This document shows positions 24,617 to 30,730 of a stretch of 40,590 nucleotides of DNA, piece after piece. Location: the IMG/VR virus record IMGVR_UViG_3300049215_000827, positions 1-40,590 of that record, one strand, 5' to 3'. The DNA comes from a virus. The notes beneath the pieces are model-generated. The model was not told the origin of the DNA. It searched no databases and saw only the letters and a list, made by a program, of their open reading frames with translations. Within the stretch, counting starts at the first letter, position 1; the number at the start of each line of letters is the position of its first letter. The position numbers were made by a program, and so were the translations under genes.

Positions 24617-24797
24617 CGGATCTGATCGCCTTCATGTACTCCTCGCAGGCCTCGACCGAAGCCTCGGCGGACTTCATGAGCTGCCGCAGGTCCTCGTCCT
24701 GCATGAGGTCGAACGGAAGGAAGCGCCGCGCCTCCCTCACGGACTTGGCGGCGTTCCTGAGCATCTTCACGTAGTAGGGCGCGGGGTTCCTTCCCAT
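24609..24797 (-). CDS. Small helical protein before the terminase genes
   Basis: 62 residues, almost entirely helical and charged (KMLRNAAKSVREARRFLPFD, MKSAEASVEACEEYMKAIRS). The stop overlaps the small-terminase start by 8 bases, so it probably is translated with it. No family is recognised. Its position suggests a packaging or late-onset role, without proof. Confidence 0.55.
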   Translation of the reverse strand: MGRNPAPYYVKMLRNAAKSVREARRFLPFDLMQDEDLRQLMKSAEASVEACEEYMKAIRSDG

Positions 24798-24806
24798 GTC
24801 AGTGAG

Positions 24807-24992
24807 TCATCCGTCGTTCAGCTTCCGGTACTCTTCCTCGGTAATCACGACCCACTCGACGGGAACCCTGATGCCGTGCTTCCTGAGCAGCGCCGCGTCC
24901 TCCGGGCTCACTTTCGCGTGCAGGTGCCAGCCTTTCTCCAGAAGGAAGTCGTTCACCGCCTGCTGCGGGCTGCGTTTCTTGGTGCGGGGCAT
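24807..24992 (-). CDS. Small protein of unknown function
   Basis: 61 residues from ATG 24992 (a longer reading to 25451 is only shadow of upstream genes). A basic N-terminus (PRTKKRSPQQAVNDFLLEKG) precedes an alpha/beta part (VEWVVITEEEYRKLNDG). It may be a small DNA- or protein-binding factor. It lies 17 bases after the VRR-NUC gene and 9 bases before the next gene. Confidence 0.5.
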   Translation of the reverse strand: MPRTKKRSPQQAVNDFLLEKGWHLHAKVSPEDAALLRKHGIRVPVEWVVITEEEYRKLNDG

Positions 24993-25009
24993 TTCCCTCA
25001 CGATAACGC

Positions 25010-25351
25010 TTACGCCGCTTTTTGCAAGGGCACGCCCGCGACCAGGGGCGACAGCGCCGCTTCCACGTCCTCGATGCTCCGCGCGACTACGTATATCCCT
25101 CCGGCCTTCTCGAGCTGGCTCTGGAACTCGACCTGGTTCGGGTTCTGTCTCCCTTTGAGGTCCTTCACCTCGATGCCCACGTAGATGCCGCCTATGACGC
25201 ACACGATGTCCGGGCTTCCGAGGGCGCCGAACCGGTAGAAATGCTTGTTCGCGTCCCTGAAACCGCCGCTGTTGTTGCGGTAGTGGAATATGCGGCGGTA
25301 CCCAAGCCATTCGAGTATCGCGGCCTGGGTCGATTTCTCGGTCGATTTCAT
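25010..25351 (-). CDS. VRR-NUC domain nuclease
   Basis: 113 residues, the size of stand-alone phage VRR-NUC proteins. The PD-(D/E)xK core is visible: G-S-P-D48-I-V, then G-I-E61-V-K63, followed by a Q-x-x-F helix (VEFQSQLEKAGG). Such enzymes resolve or trim branched DNA. It is likely used in replication or packaging because it sits just upstream of the terminase genes. The start is followed by K-S-T-E-K-S-T-Q, a typical N-terminus for the family. Confidence 0.85.
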   Translation of the reverse strand: MKSTEKSTQAAILEWLGYRRIFHYRNNSGGFRDANKHFYRFGALGSPDIVCVIGGIYVGIEVKDLKGRQNPNQVEFQSQLEKAGGIYVVARSIEDVEAALSPLVAGVPLQKAA

Positions 25352-25366
25352 CGGTTCTGGGATTGA

Positions 25367-25543
25367 TTAGCCTGGGTAACTGTTGGTTTGTTTCCTCGAA
25401 GTAGGATCCATGGCTTTTGCCTTCTTCGGTCGGCCGCCTTTCTTGCCCCACTCCTTAAAGGCTTCGAGTCCGTATTTCTTCAGGGTCGCCGCGCGGCCTT
25501 TCCTTCCGAGCGATACCGCTCCTTCGTCCTTTTTCTTTTCCAT
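25367..25543 (-). CDS. Small KGG-motif protein
   Basis: 58 residues from ATG 25543 to TAA 25367. It contains two related units, S-L-G-R-K-G-R-A-A-T-L-K-K-Y-G and E-W-G-K-K-G-G-R-P-K-K, reminiscent of the repeated K-G-G motif of bacterial stress proteins. It is strongly basic. The leader shows no ribosome-binding site. A nucleic-acid-binding role is possible, but only motif similarity supports it. Confidence 0.65.
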   Translation of the reverse strand: MEKKKDEGAVSLGRKGRAATLKKYGLEAFKEWGKKGGRPKKAKAMDPTSRKQTNSYPG

Positions 25544-25546
25544 GAA

Positions 25547-25665
25547 TTAGACGTTGAGCTTTATCGCGGTGCACTCGACGCATGATTCCTCGCACTCCGC
25601 GTTGTTATGCGGCTTGCCGCATTAGTATTCATTTTGTTCTGGCAGATGTCGCAAAAGTTCTTCAT
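25547..25665 (-). pseudogene. Frameshifted small Cys-rich (Zn-finger-like) ORF
   Basis: From ATG 25665 the frame gives M-K-N-F-C-D-I-C-Q-N-K then drifts into Ser/Arg-rich sequence. From about 25630 the frame shifted by -1 instead gives C-G-K-P-H-N-N-A-E-C-E-E-S-C-V-E-C and ends I-K-L-N-V-stop at 25547, directly before the start of the KGG gene. Both halves are Cys-rich and look like one protein with two metal sites of about 39 residues, disrupted by one base (real mutation, programmed shift or sequencing error). Confidence 0.4.
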
Positions 25666-25682
25666 AGTGATTTGTGATTGAT

Positions 25683-25871
25683 TTATATGCGGTGAAGGCC
25701 GTTATGCGGGATGAACTCGTACTTCTTCGTGCCGTCAAGCGATTCAAGCTCATAGATGTCGGGAAGATAATCCTTCACCGCCCTCATTCCCGTGACCCTC
25801 AGTTTCATGAAGCCGACTTTTACCGTCTCTCCCACCTTCCACACGTTCTTCGCCAATATTGCGTTGACCAT
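25683..25871 (-). CDS. Small phage protein of unknown function
   Basis: 62 residues with an all-beta look (VWKVGETVKVGFMKLRVTGM, KKYEFIPHNGLHRI). It resembles small SH3-like or OB-like barrels, but I cannot assign a family. It starts after a 150-base gap that contains a perfect DnaA-box 9-mer. The leader (AACAAACAAAATC) is a clear example of the A/C-rich, SD-free type. Confidence 0.6.
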   Translation of the reverse strand: MVNAILAKNVWKVGETVKVGFMKLRVTGMRAVKDYLPDIYELESLDGTKKYEFIPHNGLHRI

Positions 25872-25950
25872 GATTTTGTTTGTTTATTGTTTGTTATCCC
25901 CTTCGACCCCTTAACAATAACCTAGCGGCAGGATATTGCAAGTGGCTGCC

Positions 25951-25959
25951 TGTGGATAA
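25951..25959 (-). promoter_or_regulatory. Perfect DnaA-box 9-mer (TTATCCACA)
   Basis: On the plus strand the text is TGTGGATAA, the reverse complement of the consensus TTATCCACA. It lies in a 150-base gene-free gap between 25872 and 26022, which also holds an AT-rich stretch (CATAAAATCGTCCTTTTAGC). Only one such box is seen here, so an origin is unproven. Confidence 0.3.
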
Positions 25960-26022
25960 CTCAAAACGCCGAAATTGCATCATAAAATCGTCCTTTTAGC
26001 ATGTTATGAGGGGATAGTTACC

Positions 26023-26325
26023 TTAGTCTGCCTCGTCCTTGGGCGATCCGTCTTTCGGCCTTTCGATCCGCTTCCTTACCAGGGATATCGCGTGGTTCAG
26101 GCCGGCGTTGTAGCCCTCGCGGAACCTGTCCATGAGGGCATAGGACGGGACGAATTTGCGCTCCTGGAATATGCCGCAGAGTGCGCATTTCCTGGGAACC
26201 CAACACTCCGCCGATCCGGTAAGTAAAGCGGCTATCTTCTCAAAAAGGGATATTGCATGGCCGGTTTCGTCATCCCACAATCTCTTGTGTGTGACGAATT
26301 GGTCGCTTTCGATGGTTGGCTTCAT
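26023..26325 (-). CDS. Small accessory protein with a Cys pair
   Basis: 100 residues. A C-A-L-C motif (about 47-50) sits after a polar N-terminal half, with another Cys at 41, suggesting a small metal site. The C-terminal part is helical and basic (VRKRIERPKDGSPKDEAD). No family is recognised. The start overlaps the stop of the gene at 26322-26846 by four bases (ATGA), placing it in the same operon. Confidence 0.55.
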   Translation of the reverse strand: MKPTIESDQFVTHKRLWDDETGHAISLFEKIAALLTGSAECWVPRKCALCGIFQERKFVPSYALMDRFREGYNAGLNHAISLVRKRIERPKDGSPKDEAD

Positions 26326-26846
26326 GGATGGGGTGGATTAGTTTTTATTGCGGGGCCGAGCCTCTCGTAATGGTCGAACTCCTCTTTGGACATGTCGGCG
26401 GCCTTTCCCGATTCGGGCAGGAGGGCTTGGAGGGCGGCGATGAATTCCCTCTTTGCGACGTTATATCCAAGATTCAGCCTTATGCCCTCGCCGGTCGCCT
26501 TTGTCCATTTCGGCTCGAACTTCTCCAATGCCGCGATGCACTCCCTCACCTTCTCGGCTTCGGCGCGGGCGATGGCTTCATACAAGAACTGTTCGAGGTG
26601 AGCCTGCAAGGAATGAGAGTTCATCACTGCTATCCTGTGTCGCCCTCCATTATCGACATGGACAAACTTCTTGCGAAATTCCGCAATCAGTTCTTCCCTC
26701 GCTCCCCCTTCCTGCGGCGCGGCGGCTTTGATTTCTTGAACGGGTGTTGCGTTGGCCTTGAATGGTTCCTTATGCGGATGGATGTCGCACCCCCAAGGCC
26801 AGCAAGCTATCCCGTTGCATTTTTCCTTCATCTCTTCCGTGCTCAT
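26322..26846 (-). CDS. Accessory protein of unknown function
   Basis: 174 residues. The N-terminus is Cys/Trp/His-rich (C-N-G-I-A-C-W-P-W-G-C), a possible metal-binding or disulfide patch. A helical body follows (EELIAEFRKKFVHVDNGGRH; HLEQFLYEAIARAEAEKV). Similar Cys-rich starts occur in phage accessory proteins. The leader before the ATG is A/C-rich (ACCCACCCACATCC). Confidence 0.55.
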   Translation of the reverse strand: MSTEEMKEKCNGIACWPWGCDIHPHKEPFKANATPVQEIKAAAPQEGGAREELIAEFRKKFVHVDNGGRHRIAVMNSHSLQAHLEQFLYEAIARAEAEKVRECIAALEKFEPKWTKATGEGIRLNLGYNVAKREFIAALQALLPESGKAADMSKEEFDHYERLGPAIKTNPPHP

Positions 26847-26867
26847 GGATGTGGGTGGGTTAGTTAT

Positions 26868-27296
26868 TTAGCTGAAATCGCCGTCGCTTTCGGTTTCTTC
26901 TATCACGTCGAAGAACATATCCTTGAACTGCCGGCTAGTCCATAGCTTGCCGTATTCCGTCCTGAACTTACCGAGCCTCATGGCTTTCTTTTTGGCATTC
27001 GTCCCTAAGCCCGTCGCCTCGTCCGTGCACCAGATGAATCCGCTCGCCCCGTCCACGCCGGTGCGCTTGCGGGGCTTCGATTCGTCGAAGCCAAGCTCGC
27101 GCAATGCCGGATTGAATAATGTCTTATCGCTGGCCCGTGCGCCGCAATTGGGACAGAACCAGAAAAAGCCGAGATGATCGCGTTCCGCCCTTGCCTTGCA
27201 GTCCCAGCACCATATGCCGTCCGCGAAACGCTTTCCTATGTGGCGATACCCCTCCTTTTTAGTTGTATAGATGTTCATTCCCATATTCTTGTTCAT
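26868..27296 (-). CDS. Zn-ribbon-containing accessory protein
   Basis: 142 residues from ATG 27296. That ATG overlaps the YopX gene stop by four bases (ATGA), so the longer reading upstream is rejected. Two CxxC pairs, C-W-D-C and C-P-N-C, separated by about 18 residues, form a typical Zn ribbon (about 28-50). A conserved-looking tail contains W-C-T-D-E-A-T-G. A nucleic-acid-linked role is plausible. Confidence 0.6.
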   Translation of the reverse strand: MNKNMGMNIYTTKKEGYRHIGKRFADGIWCWDCKARAERDHLGFFWFCPNCGARASDKTLFNPALRELGFDESKPRKRTGVDGASGFIWCTDEATGLGTNAKKKAMRLGKFRTEYGKLWTSRQFKDMFFDVIEETESDGDFS

Positions 27297-27715
27297 TCCG
27301 CTTCCTTCGGGGCGGCCTTGGAAGGGGAAGGGTTTATGAGTTCGGGATTCTCGTAGACGTTGCCGATTATTTCGCCGTACCCGAAGCAATCATCGGTCAT
27401 TCGGTTTTGCAAGAGATGGCCGTCATATCCCCGCTCCTGCCATTCGACAAGATACGAGTTATGGTGCCAAAGCACTTGGCCGCGCTGCTTCTTGCCGTCT
27501 TCAAGCACATCGCCCTCGTAGATATATTTCCCTTTGGCGTCCTCTATGCCAGTCATTTGCATAAGCACGAAGTCATGCTGTTGCACTATTTCGGTTTCCT
27601 CGTTATTCCAAACTCCGACCTTGAATATTCCGTCGAGCAACGTGATTGCCTCGAACGGAACCATACGCTGTTTTTCAATGTCCCACGCCCTGAATCTTAT
27701 TTCCCTTTGTTTCAT
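27293..27715 (-). CDS. YopX-like phage protein
   Basis: 140 residues. The pattern M-K-Q-R-E-I-R-F-R-A-W-D, then Q-R-M-V-P-F, later L-M-Q-M-T-G-I-E-D and G-K-Y-I-Y-E-G-D-V, is the hallmark of the YopX family (PF09643) of phage proteins. Its molecular function is unknown. It sits amid small accessory genes and shares a four-base overlap with the Zn-ribbon gene downstream. Confidence 0.9.
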   Translation of the reverse strand: MKQREIRFRAWDIEKQRMVPFEAITLLDGIFKVGVWNNEETEIVQQHDFVLMQMTGIEDAKGKYIYEGDVLEDGKKQRGQVLWHHNSYLVEWQERGYDGHLLQNRMTDDCFGYGEIIGNVYENPELINPSPSKAAPKEAE

Positions 27716-27752
27716 GGTTCGTTTCCGTCCGCCCCTGCGGGTGGGGATGGGG

Positions 27753-28052
27753 TTAGTTCTGGTAGTCCAGGCAGTCGATCCTGCCTATCTCGCCGTTCGC
27801 AACACCAAACTCTAACGTAGGGCTTGCGTTCCACAACTCGAAAGTCACGCAACCGTAACTGGATGTCGATTTGCACGGCGGAGGGGTCACGGGATGCTCG
27901 TACTGGTAGTCCCACTGGAGGCACGCTGACCTCACGAGCGTGGCGGCCGTACTGTCCAGACTCTGCTGGCTCTGCCTGCGCATCAGCACGAAATGCCCGG
28001 CTACCACGAACGCGAGCGAAGTTGCGAGGACTGCGATTGCTACATTTTTCAT
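27753..28052 (-). CDS. Membrane-anchored or exported small protein
   Basis: 99 residues. The N-terminal segment MKNVAIAVLATSLAFVVAGH is a signal peptide or membrane anchor. The rest has four Cys (C-L-Q-W, P-P-C, Y-G-C, D-C) that could form disulfides outside the cytoplasm, as expected for a periplasmic or surface protein. Superinfection exclusion or envelope modification is possible, but there is no direct evidence. Confidence 0.55.
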   Translation of the reverse strand: MKNVAIAVLATSLAFVVAGHFVLMRRQSQQSLDSTAATLVRSACLQWDYQYEHPVTPPPCKSTSSYGCVTFELWNASPTLEFGVANGEIGRIDCLDYQN

Positions 28053-28061
28053 ATTTGTTTT

Positions 28062-28373
28062 CTACAGCAGCCTCCGCGCCGGTTCGGCTTCCGGCGGCCT
28101 GGGCTTATAGGGCGCGATCTGATTGATGATCCTCACTGATTCCGGCAGGCTGTCCTTCCACCTGTCCTCCGGGGCGATCCAGTACTCTTTCCATCTGCCG
28201 CGCCTCCCTGTGACCCACCGGCTCTGCACCTTCCACCCGTCCTTGACAAGATAGCTGCAGTACTGCACCACGCACCTGAACCCGAACCGGGCGAAGCTCA
28301 TGTTGTCGTCAAGGGTCTCGCCCGCGAGGAGCGCCCGGAGGACTCTGGCCTTGTGGGACTGGGAGTGGGTCAT
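28062..28373 (-). CDS. Winged-helix-like accessory protein
   Basis: 103 residues. The N-terminal part (SHKARVLRALLAGETLDDNM, then FGFRCVVQYCSYLVKDGWKV) has the helix-turn-helix plus wing pattern of small phage regulators that begin with a conserved S-H-K-x-R-V-L. A basic Arg/Trp segment (RWVTGRRGRWKEYW) may be the wing. A DNA-binding role is inferred. Confidence 0.5.
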   Translation of the reverse strand: MTHSQSHKARVLRALLAGETLDDNMSFARFGFRCVVQYCSYLVKDGWKVQSRWVTGRRGRWKEYWIAPEDRWKDSLPESVRIINQIAPYKPRPPEAEPARRLL

Positions 28374-28388
28374 GGTTCCGGGCTATTT

Positions 28389-28784
28389 TCAGTATTCCCC
28401 GATCCCCGGCTCGCGCTCCGACTCAAGCGCGGCGACCCTGGCTTCGAGCGCGGCGAACTCCGCGCGGGTGACGGAGAAGCCGATGCCGGGCTTCGTGCTG
28501 GCCTCCGCGGCCTTCGGGGTCTCGGCGTATCCGACGATCTCGTAGTCCTTGTAGGGCTGACCGGTGTTCGGGTTCACGTTCCTGCCGTCGGTAACGCTCA
28601 CCTCGTAGAATTTGGGTATCCCGATCGAGGAGGCCATGTTCGAGAACGACTTGTATCGGTTCGAGTCCTCCTGCACGGCGTACTCCCACATCGTCCATGG
28701 GGTCACGCCGTCCTTCCTGAACCCGGTCTTCACCTGCTTCACCGAGGCGAGGGTTAGCCTTACGGGGTTGGTGTTTTTGGTCAT
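28389..28784 (-). CDS. Accessory protein of unknown function, possible OB-like fold
   Basis: 131 residues from ATG 28784. The upstream gene ends in ATGA overlap at 28781-28784, which fixes this start. It is beta-rich in the middle (W-T-M-W-E-Y-A-V-Q-E-D, then Y-K-D-Y-E-I-V-G-Y-A-E) and ends in an acidic coiled tail (AALEARVAALESE). Acidic C-termini after a beta domain are seen in some ssDNA-binding proteins, but the core motif is not clear enough to assign. Confidence 0.5.
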   Translation of the reverse strand: MTKNTNPVRLTLASVKQVKTGFRKDGVTPWTMWEYAVQEDSNRYKSFSNMASSIGIPKFYEVSVTDGRNVNPNTGQPYKDYEIVGYAETPKAAEASTKPGIGFSVTRAEFAALEARVAALESEREPGIGEY

Positions 28785-29110
28785 GTTGGTGGGTTGGTGT
28801 TTTCTTTGTCCTTCGGAGGGGTGGCGAGCTTGCGCCATTCCTCTATGTAGCGGGCGGCGGATTCGCTGTTCTGCCCTGAGCAGAACTCCGCGAGGGCCTT
28901 CGACGTGGCCTCCGCCTCGGACGGCAGGCATTCCGCCTTTTGCGAGCAGAAGAAGTCCTTCTTCATGAACTTGACCCCTATGCCCCTGCCGCCCAGGTAG
29001 GCTACCTGCTCCATCGTGAGCTGGAACTCGATGTGTATGCTGAACGAGTCCGCCCGCGTTATCTCGACCAGCCGCTCCTTCGGCTTGCGCTTCGTCTTTT
29101 TCTTTTCCAT
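28781..29110 (-). CDS. Accessory protein of unknown function
   Basis: 109 residues, starting with a run of Lys/Arg (EKKKTKRKPKERLVEITRAD). A central alpha/beta part contains V-A-Y-L-G-G-R-G-I-G-V-K-F, and the remainder is acidic and helical. No recognised domain. The four-base overlap with the next gene supports co-translation. Confidence 0.55.
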   Translation of the reverse strand: MEKKKTKRKPKERLVEITRADSFSIHIEFQLTMEQVAYLGGRGIGVKFMKKDFFCSQKAECLPSEAEATSKALAEFCSGQNSESAARYIEEWRKLATPPKDKENTNPPT

Positions 29111-29115
29111 GGAAG

Positions 29116-29343
29116 TCAGAAGATGTTCGCCGTTTCCTCCGACCTTTCGCCCATGGGCGAGAGATGCCGATCCTTCTGGATCTCCGCCCGCAGCCAGTCC
29201 GTCGCCGTCGATATGTCGTCCGCCGCCAGGTGGAGGAGATACGCCTCCGCGTCCGTGAGCATCGCGCCCGTGCCCAGGATCTCCGCCATGTATCCGAGCC
29301 TCTGCTCTATGACCTTCTGGTACGTTTCTTTTTTGTCCTGCAT
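29116..29343 (-). CDS. Small helical protein of unknown function
   Basis: 75 residues, mostly helical (KKETYQKVIEQRLGYMAEIL; AEAYLLHLAADDISTATDWL). It lacks any recognised motif. The leader ends with CACAAAAAC before ATG. The 126 bases upstream hold three TTATCA/TGATAA hexamers (29400-29405, 29438-29443, 29454-29459) that could be half-sites of a repressor. Confidence 0.5.
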   Translation of the reverse strand: MQDKKETYQKVIEQRLGYMAEILGTGAMLTDAEAYLLHLAADDISTATDWLRAEIQKDRHLSPMGERSEETANIF

Positions 29344-29469
29344 GTTTTTGTGGACGGCGGACGGAACGTCAAAGTGTAGGCTGTGCGCCCCGGAGAAACT
29401 TATCAGAAGCCCGGGACTCCCGACGCTCCGCCTGCCGTGATAACTTTACTTGTTGATAAAAATGCCTCC

Positions 29470-29607
29470 CTATCTCCCGCTCAGCGCCCACGCATACAGC
29501 GCGAGCATCACGAGCGCTATCCCCGCCGCGCCTCCCAGCGCCTCAGCCCATTCCCGGACGGATTCCTTCCGTGATTTCCGGTAGGGCGAGTAGTAGTTTC
29601 TGTTCAT
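29470..29607 (-). CDS. Small single-pass membrane protein
   Basis: 45 residues from ATG 29607. A basic N-terminus (YRKSRKESVREWAEALGG) precedes one membrane helix (AAGIALVMLALYAWAL). It starts one base after the stop of the upstream 38-residue gene, so the two are coupled. The function is unknown; early phage genes of this type often act on the host membrane. Confidence 0.5.
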   Translation of the reverse strand: MNRNYYSPYRKSRKESVREWAEALGGAAGIALVMLALYAWALSGR

Positions 29608-29608
29608 G

Positions 29609-29725
29609 CTATTCGTTCTGCGCATCGTACCGGTGGCTCTCGGCCTCCACTGCATTGAAATTGTCCCGGTAGGCGTCGCCCGCTTCCTCGAACTGGCTCG
29701 GCCAGTCCTCGCGTTGGTATTCCAT
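29609..29725 (-). CDS. First gene of the early minus-strand operon, tiny acidic protein
   Basis: 38 residues, ATG 29725 to TAG 29609 (MEYQREDWPSQFEEAGDAY...). Acidic and compact, no known motif. It follows a gene-free leader of about 150 bases downstream of the promoter candidate at 29884-29911, with A/C-rich sequence (ACTAACCAATCGCATTTAC) directly before the ATG. Confidence 0.5.
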   Translation of the reverse strand: MEYQREDWPSQFEEAGDAYRDNFNAVEAESHRYDAQNE

Positions 29726-29883
29726 GTAAATGCGATTGGTTAGTTTTTTTTACGACCTTTTCGTGTGAGGGCATGGCGGGCGCAAGGTTCCGTTCGCCAG
29801 ATCGGAAAAGCCGAGACCTTTCCGTCTTTGCCTATGCGGCTTGAGCTTGGGACGCGCCCGCTTTCTTCCTGCCCTACGAGATA

Positions 29884-29911
29884 AGTATGATCCTTTGCCG
29901 TAAAGAGTCAA
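29884..29911 (-). promoter_or_regulatory. Candidate sigma-70 promoter for the minus-strand accessory operon
   Basis: Minus-strand TTGACT (29906-29911) and CATACT (29884-29889), separated by 16 bases, with transcription expected from about 29876 leftwards. The adjacent 10-mer GTAAAGAGTC (29900-29909) recurs at 30144-30153 before the gene at 29946-30113. A 150-base leader without genes follows; it contains GC-rich inverted sequence, but no known RNA element was recognised. Confidence 0.45.
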
Positions 29912-29945
29912 GTTTCGGCAGGGCGTCCTATAAGTGCGGTAAATC

Positions 29946-30113
29946 CTATCTTTTCTTTGCGCTATCCACAGCCCGCTTCCGCGCCTTTGCCCTGCGCATC
30001 CTCTTGCCGTGGCTTTTCCGCTCCTCGTCAGTCGCGTTCGCCCAGCGCTCTTTCGCTATCGTGCGCATCACTTCGCTTCTCATTTCCCGCGCGGTCATTT
30101 CTGTTTTTGCCAT
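29946..30113 (-). CDS. Small basic helical protein, first after the control region
   Basis: 55 residues, ATG 30113 to TAG 29946. It is rich in Arg/Lys (ERKSHGKRMRRAKARKRAVD) after an acidic N-terminal helix (TEMTAREMRSEVMRTIAKER). The body could bind nucleic acid. A promoter candidate lies only 6 bases upstream of the ATG, so the message could be nearly leaderless. Confidence 0.55.
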   Translation of the reverse strand: MAKTEMTAREMRSEVMRTIAKERWANATDEERKSHGKRMRRAKARKRAVDSAKKR

Positions 30114-30119
30114 GCACGA

Positions 30120-30148
30120 ACCCTAGCGCGGAAAGTCTTTTCTGTAAA
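30120..30148 (-). promoter_or_regulatory. Candidate promoter for the gene at 29946-30113
   Basis: Minus-strand TTTACA (30143-30148) and TAGGGT (30120-30125) with a 17-base spacer; the -10 box is weak. It overlaps the box GTAAAGAGTC (30144-30153) shared with the promoter at 29884-29911. The predicted start of transcription falls at or next to the ATG. Confidence 0.35.
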
Positions 30149-30227
30149 GAGTCGCAAGACCGGCGTGACCGTATGATCGACTTAGCGTTCGGTGCAGTTC
30201 GAGTCTGGACTTAGTGACCGTTCCGTC

Positions 30228-30262
30228 GTAACTTATGGACAGTTACTCACCAAGGAGGTGAC
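30228..30262 (+). promoter_or_regulatory. Inverted repeat and strong Shine-Dalgarno of the plus-strand operon
   Basis: GTAAC (30228-30232) and GTTAC (30242-30246) form an inverted repeat directly before AAGGAGGTGA (30253-30262), an almost full match to the 16S rRNA 3' end. The ATG follows at 30268. The spacing and GTAAC theme suggest an operator next to a strong start; the same GTAAC/GTTAC pair recurs in the palindrome at 37298-37378. Confidence 0.5.
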
Positions 30263-30267
30263 TTCAC

Positions 30268-30321
30268 ATGGATGATTCGGACACCGGCCGGGCGGTCAGT
30301 TTCGCGGAGGCAAGGAACTGA
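30268..30321 (+). CDS. 17-residue leader peptide coupled to the primase
   Basis: ATG 30268 to TGA 30321, preceded by AAGGAGGTGA with a 5-base gap, the strongest ribosome site in the window. Its stop overlaps the primase ATG by one base (TGATG). The peptide MDDSDTGRAVSFAEARN has no motif. It may serve to set the rate of primase translation by coupling. Confidence 0.45.
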   Translation: MDDSDTGRAVSFAEARN

Positions 30322-30725
30322 TGCGGGACGGGAAACCATACCTCGACTACAGGGCGATCAAGGGGACAGCGAAAGTGGAAGCCGTGCTCGCACGGTACGG
30401 GAAGACCCTGCGGCGGCTCACGGCCGCGCAGCTCGTCTGCGACTGCCCCCTGCCGTCGCACGACAACCCGAAGAGCAGGGGCACGTTCAAGGTGAGCGAG
30501 CCGAAGAACGCATGGATGTGCCACCACTCGTCGTGCAAAAAGCTGGGCGGCGGGAACGTGATCGACCTGGTCATGCGGCTGGAGGGCGTGGACACCTACG
30601 GTGCGGCGAGACTGCTCTCAGAGTGGTTTCCCGTTAACGGGAATCCGAACGGAAAGAAGCCCGAACCGAAACCGGCGGAGGGTCACCCACGGGTGAGGCA
30701 AACAAGCCGCTCGCCTGGACTCTGA
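30321..30725 (+). CDS. Primase, N-terminal zinc-binding part (reading frame 1 of 2)
   Basis: 134 residues. The CHC2 zinc-binding domain of DnaG-like primases is clear: C42-P-L-P-S-H47, then W-M-C67-H-H-S-S-C72, followed by G-G-G-N-V-I-D-L-V-M. The domain binds template DNA. After about residue 115 the sequence becomes Arg/Ser-rich and ends, whereas in the -1 frame coding continues into the TOPRIM part. The protein would thus be a truncated DNA-binding primase subunit unless a frameshift joins the two. The start is the TGATG overlap with the leader peptide. Confidence 0.8.
   Translation: MRDGKPYLDYRAIKGTAKVEAVLARYGKTLRRLTAAQLVCDCPLPSHDNPKSRGTFKVSEPKNAWMCHHSSCKKLGGGNVIDLVMRLEGVDTYGAARLLSEWFPVNGNPNGKKPEPKPAEGHPRVRQTSRSPGL
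30683..30696. repeat. Palindromic 14-mer, copy 2 (at the primase frame switch)
   Basis: Same TCACCCACGGGTGA as at 806-819. It lies within the overlap where the primase changes frame. The flank (GAGGCAAACAAG) matches the flank of the shorter relative at about 31604-31624 (GAGACAACAAG). Its closeness to the frame switch makes an effect on translation conceivable. Confidence 0.4.
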
Positions 30726-30730
30726 AGGAC

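Noticed and set aside
25951-25959. Taking the DnaA box as proof of an origin
   Set aside because: A single 9-mer is not enough; expected about 0.3 times by chance on both strands in a window this size.
29799-29811. AGATCGGAAAAGC resembles the common Illumina adapter start
   Set aside because: One mismatch and continuous, phage-like sequence on both sides, so it is most likely coincidence, not an adapter.
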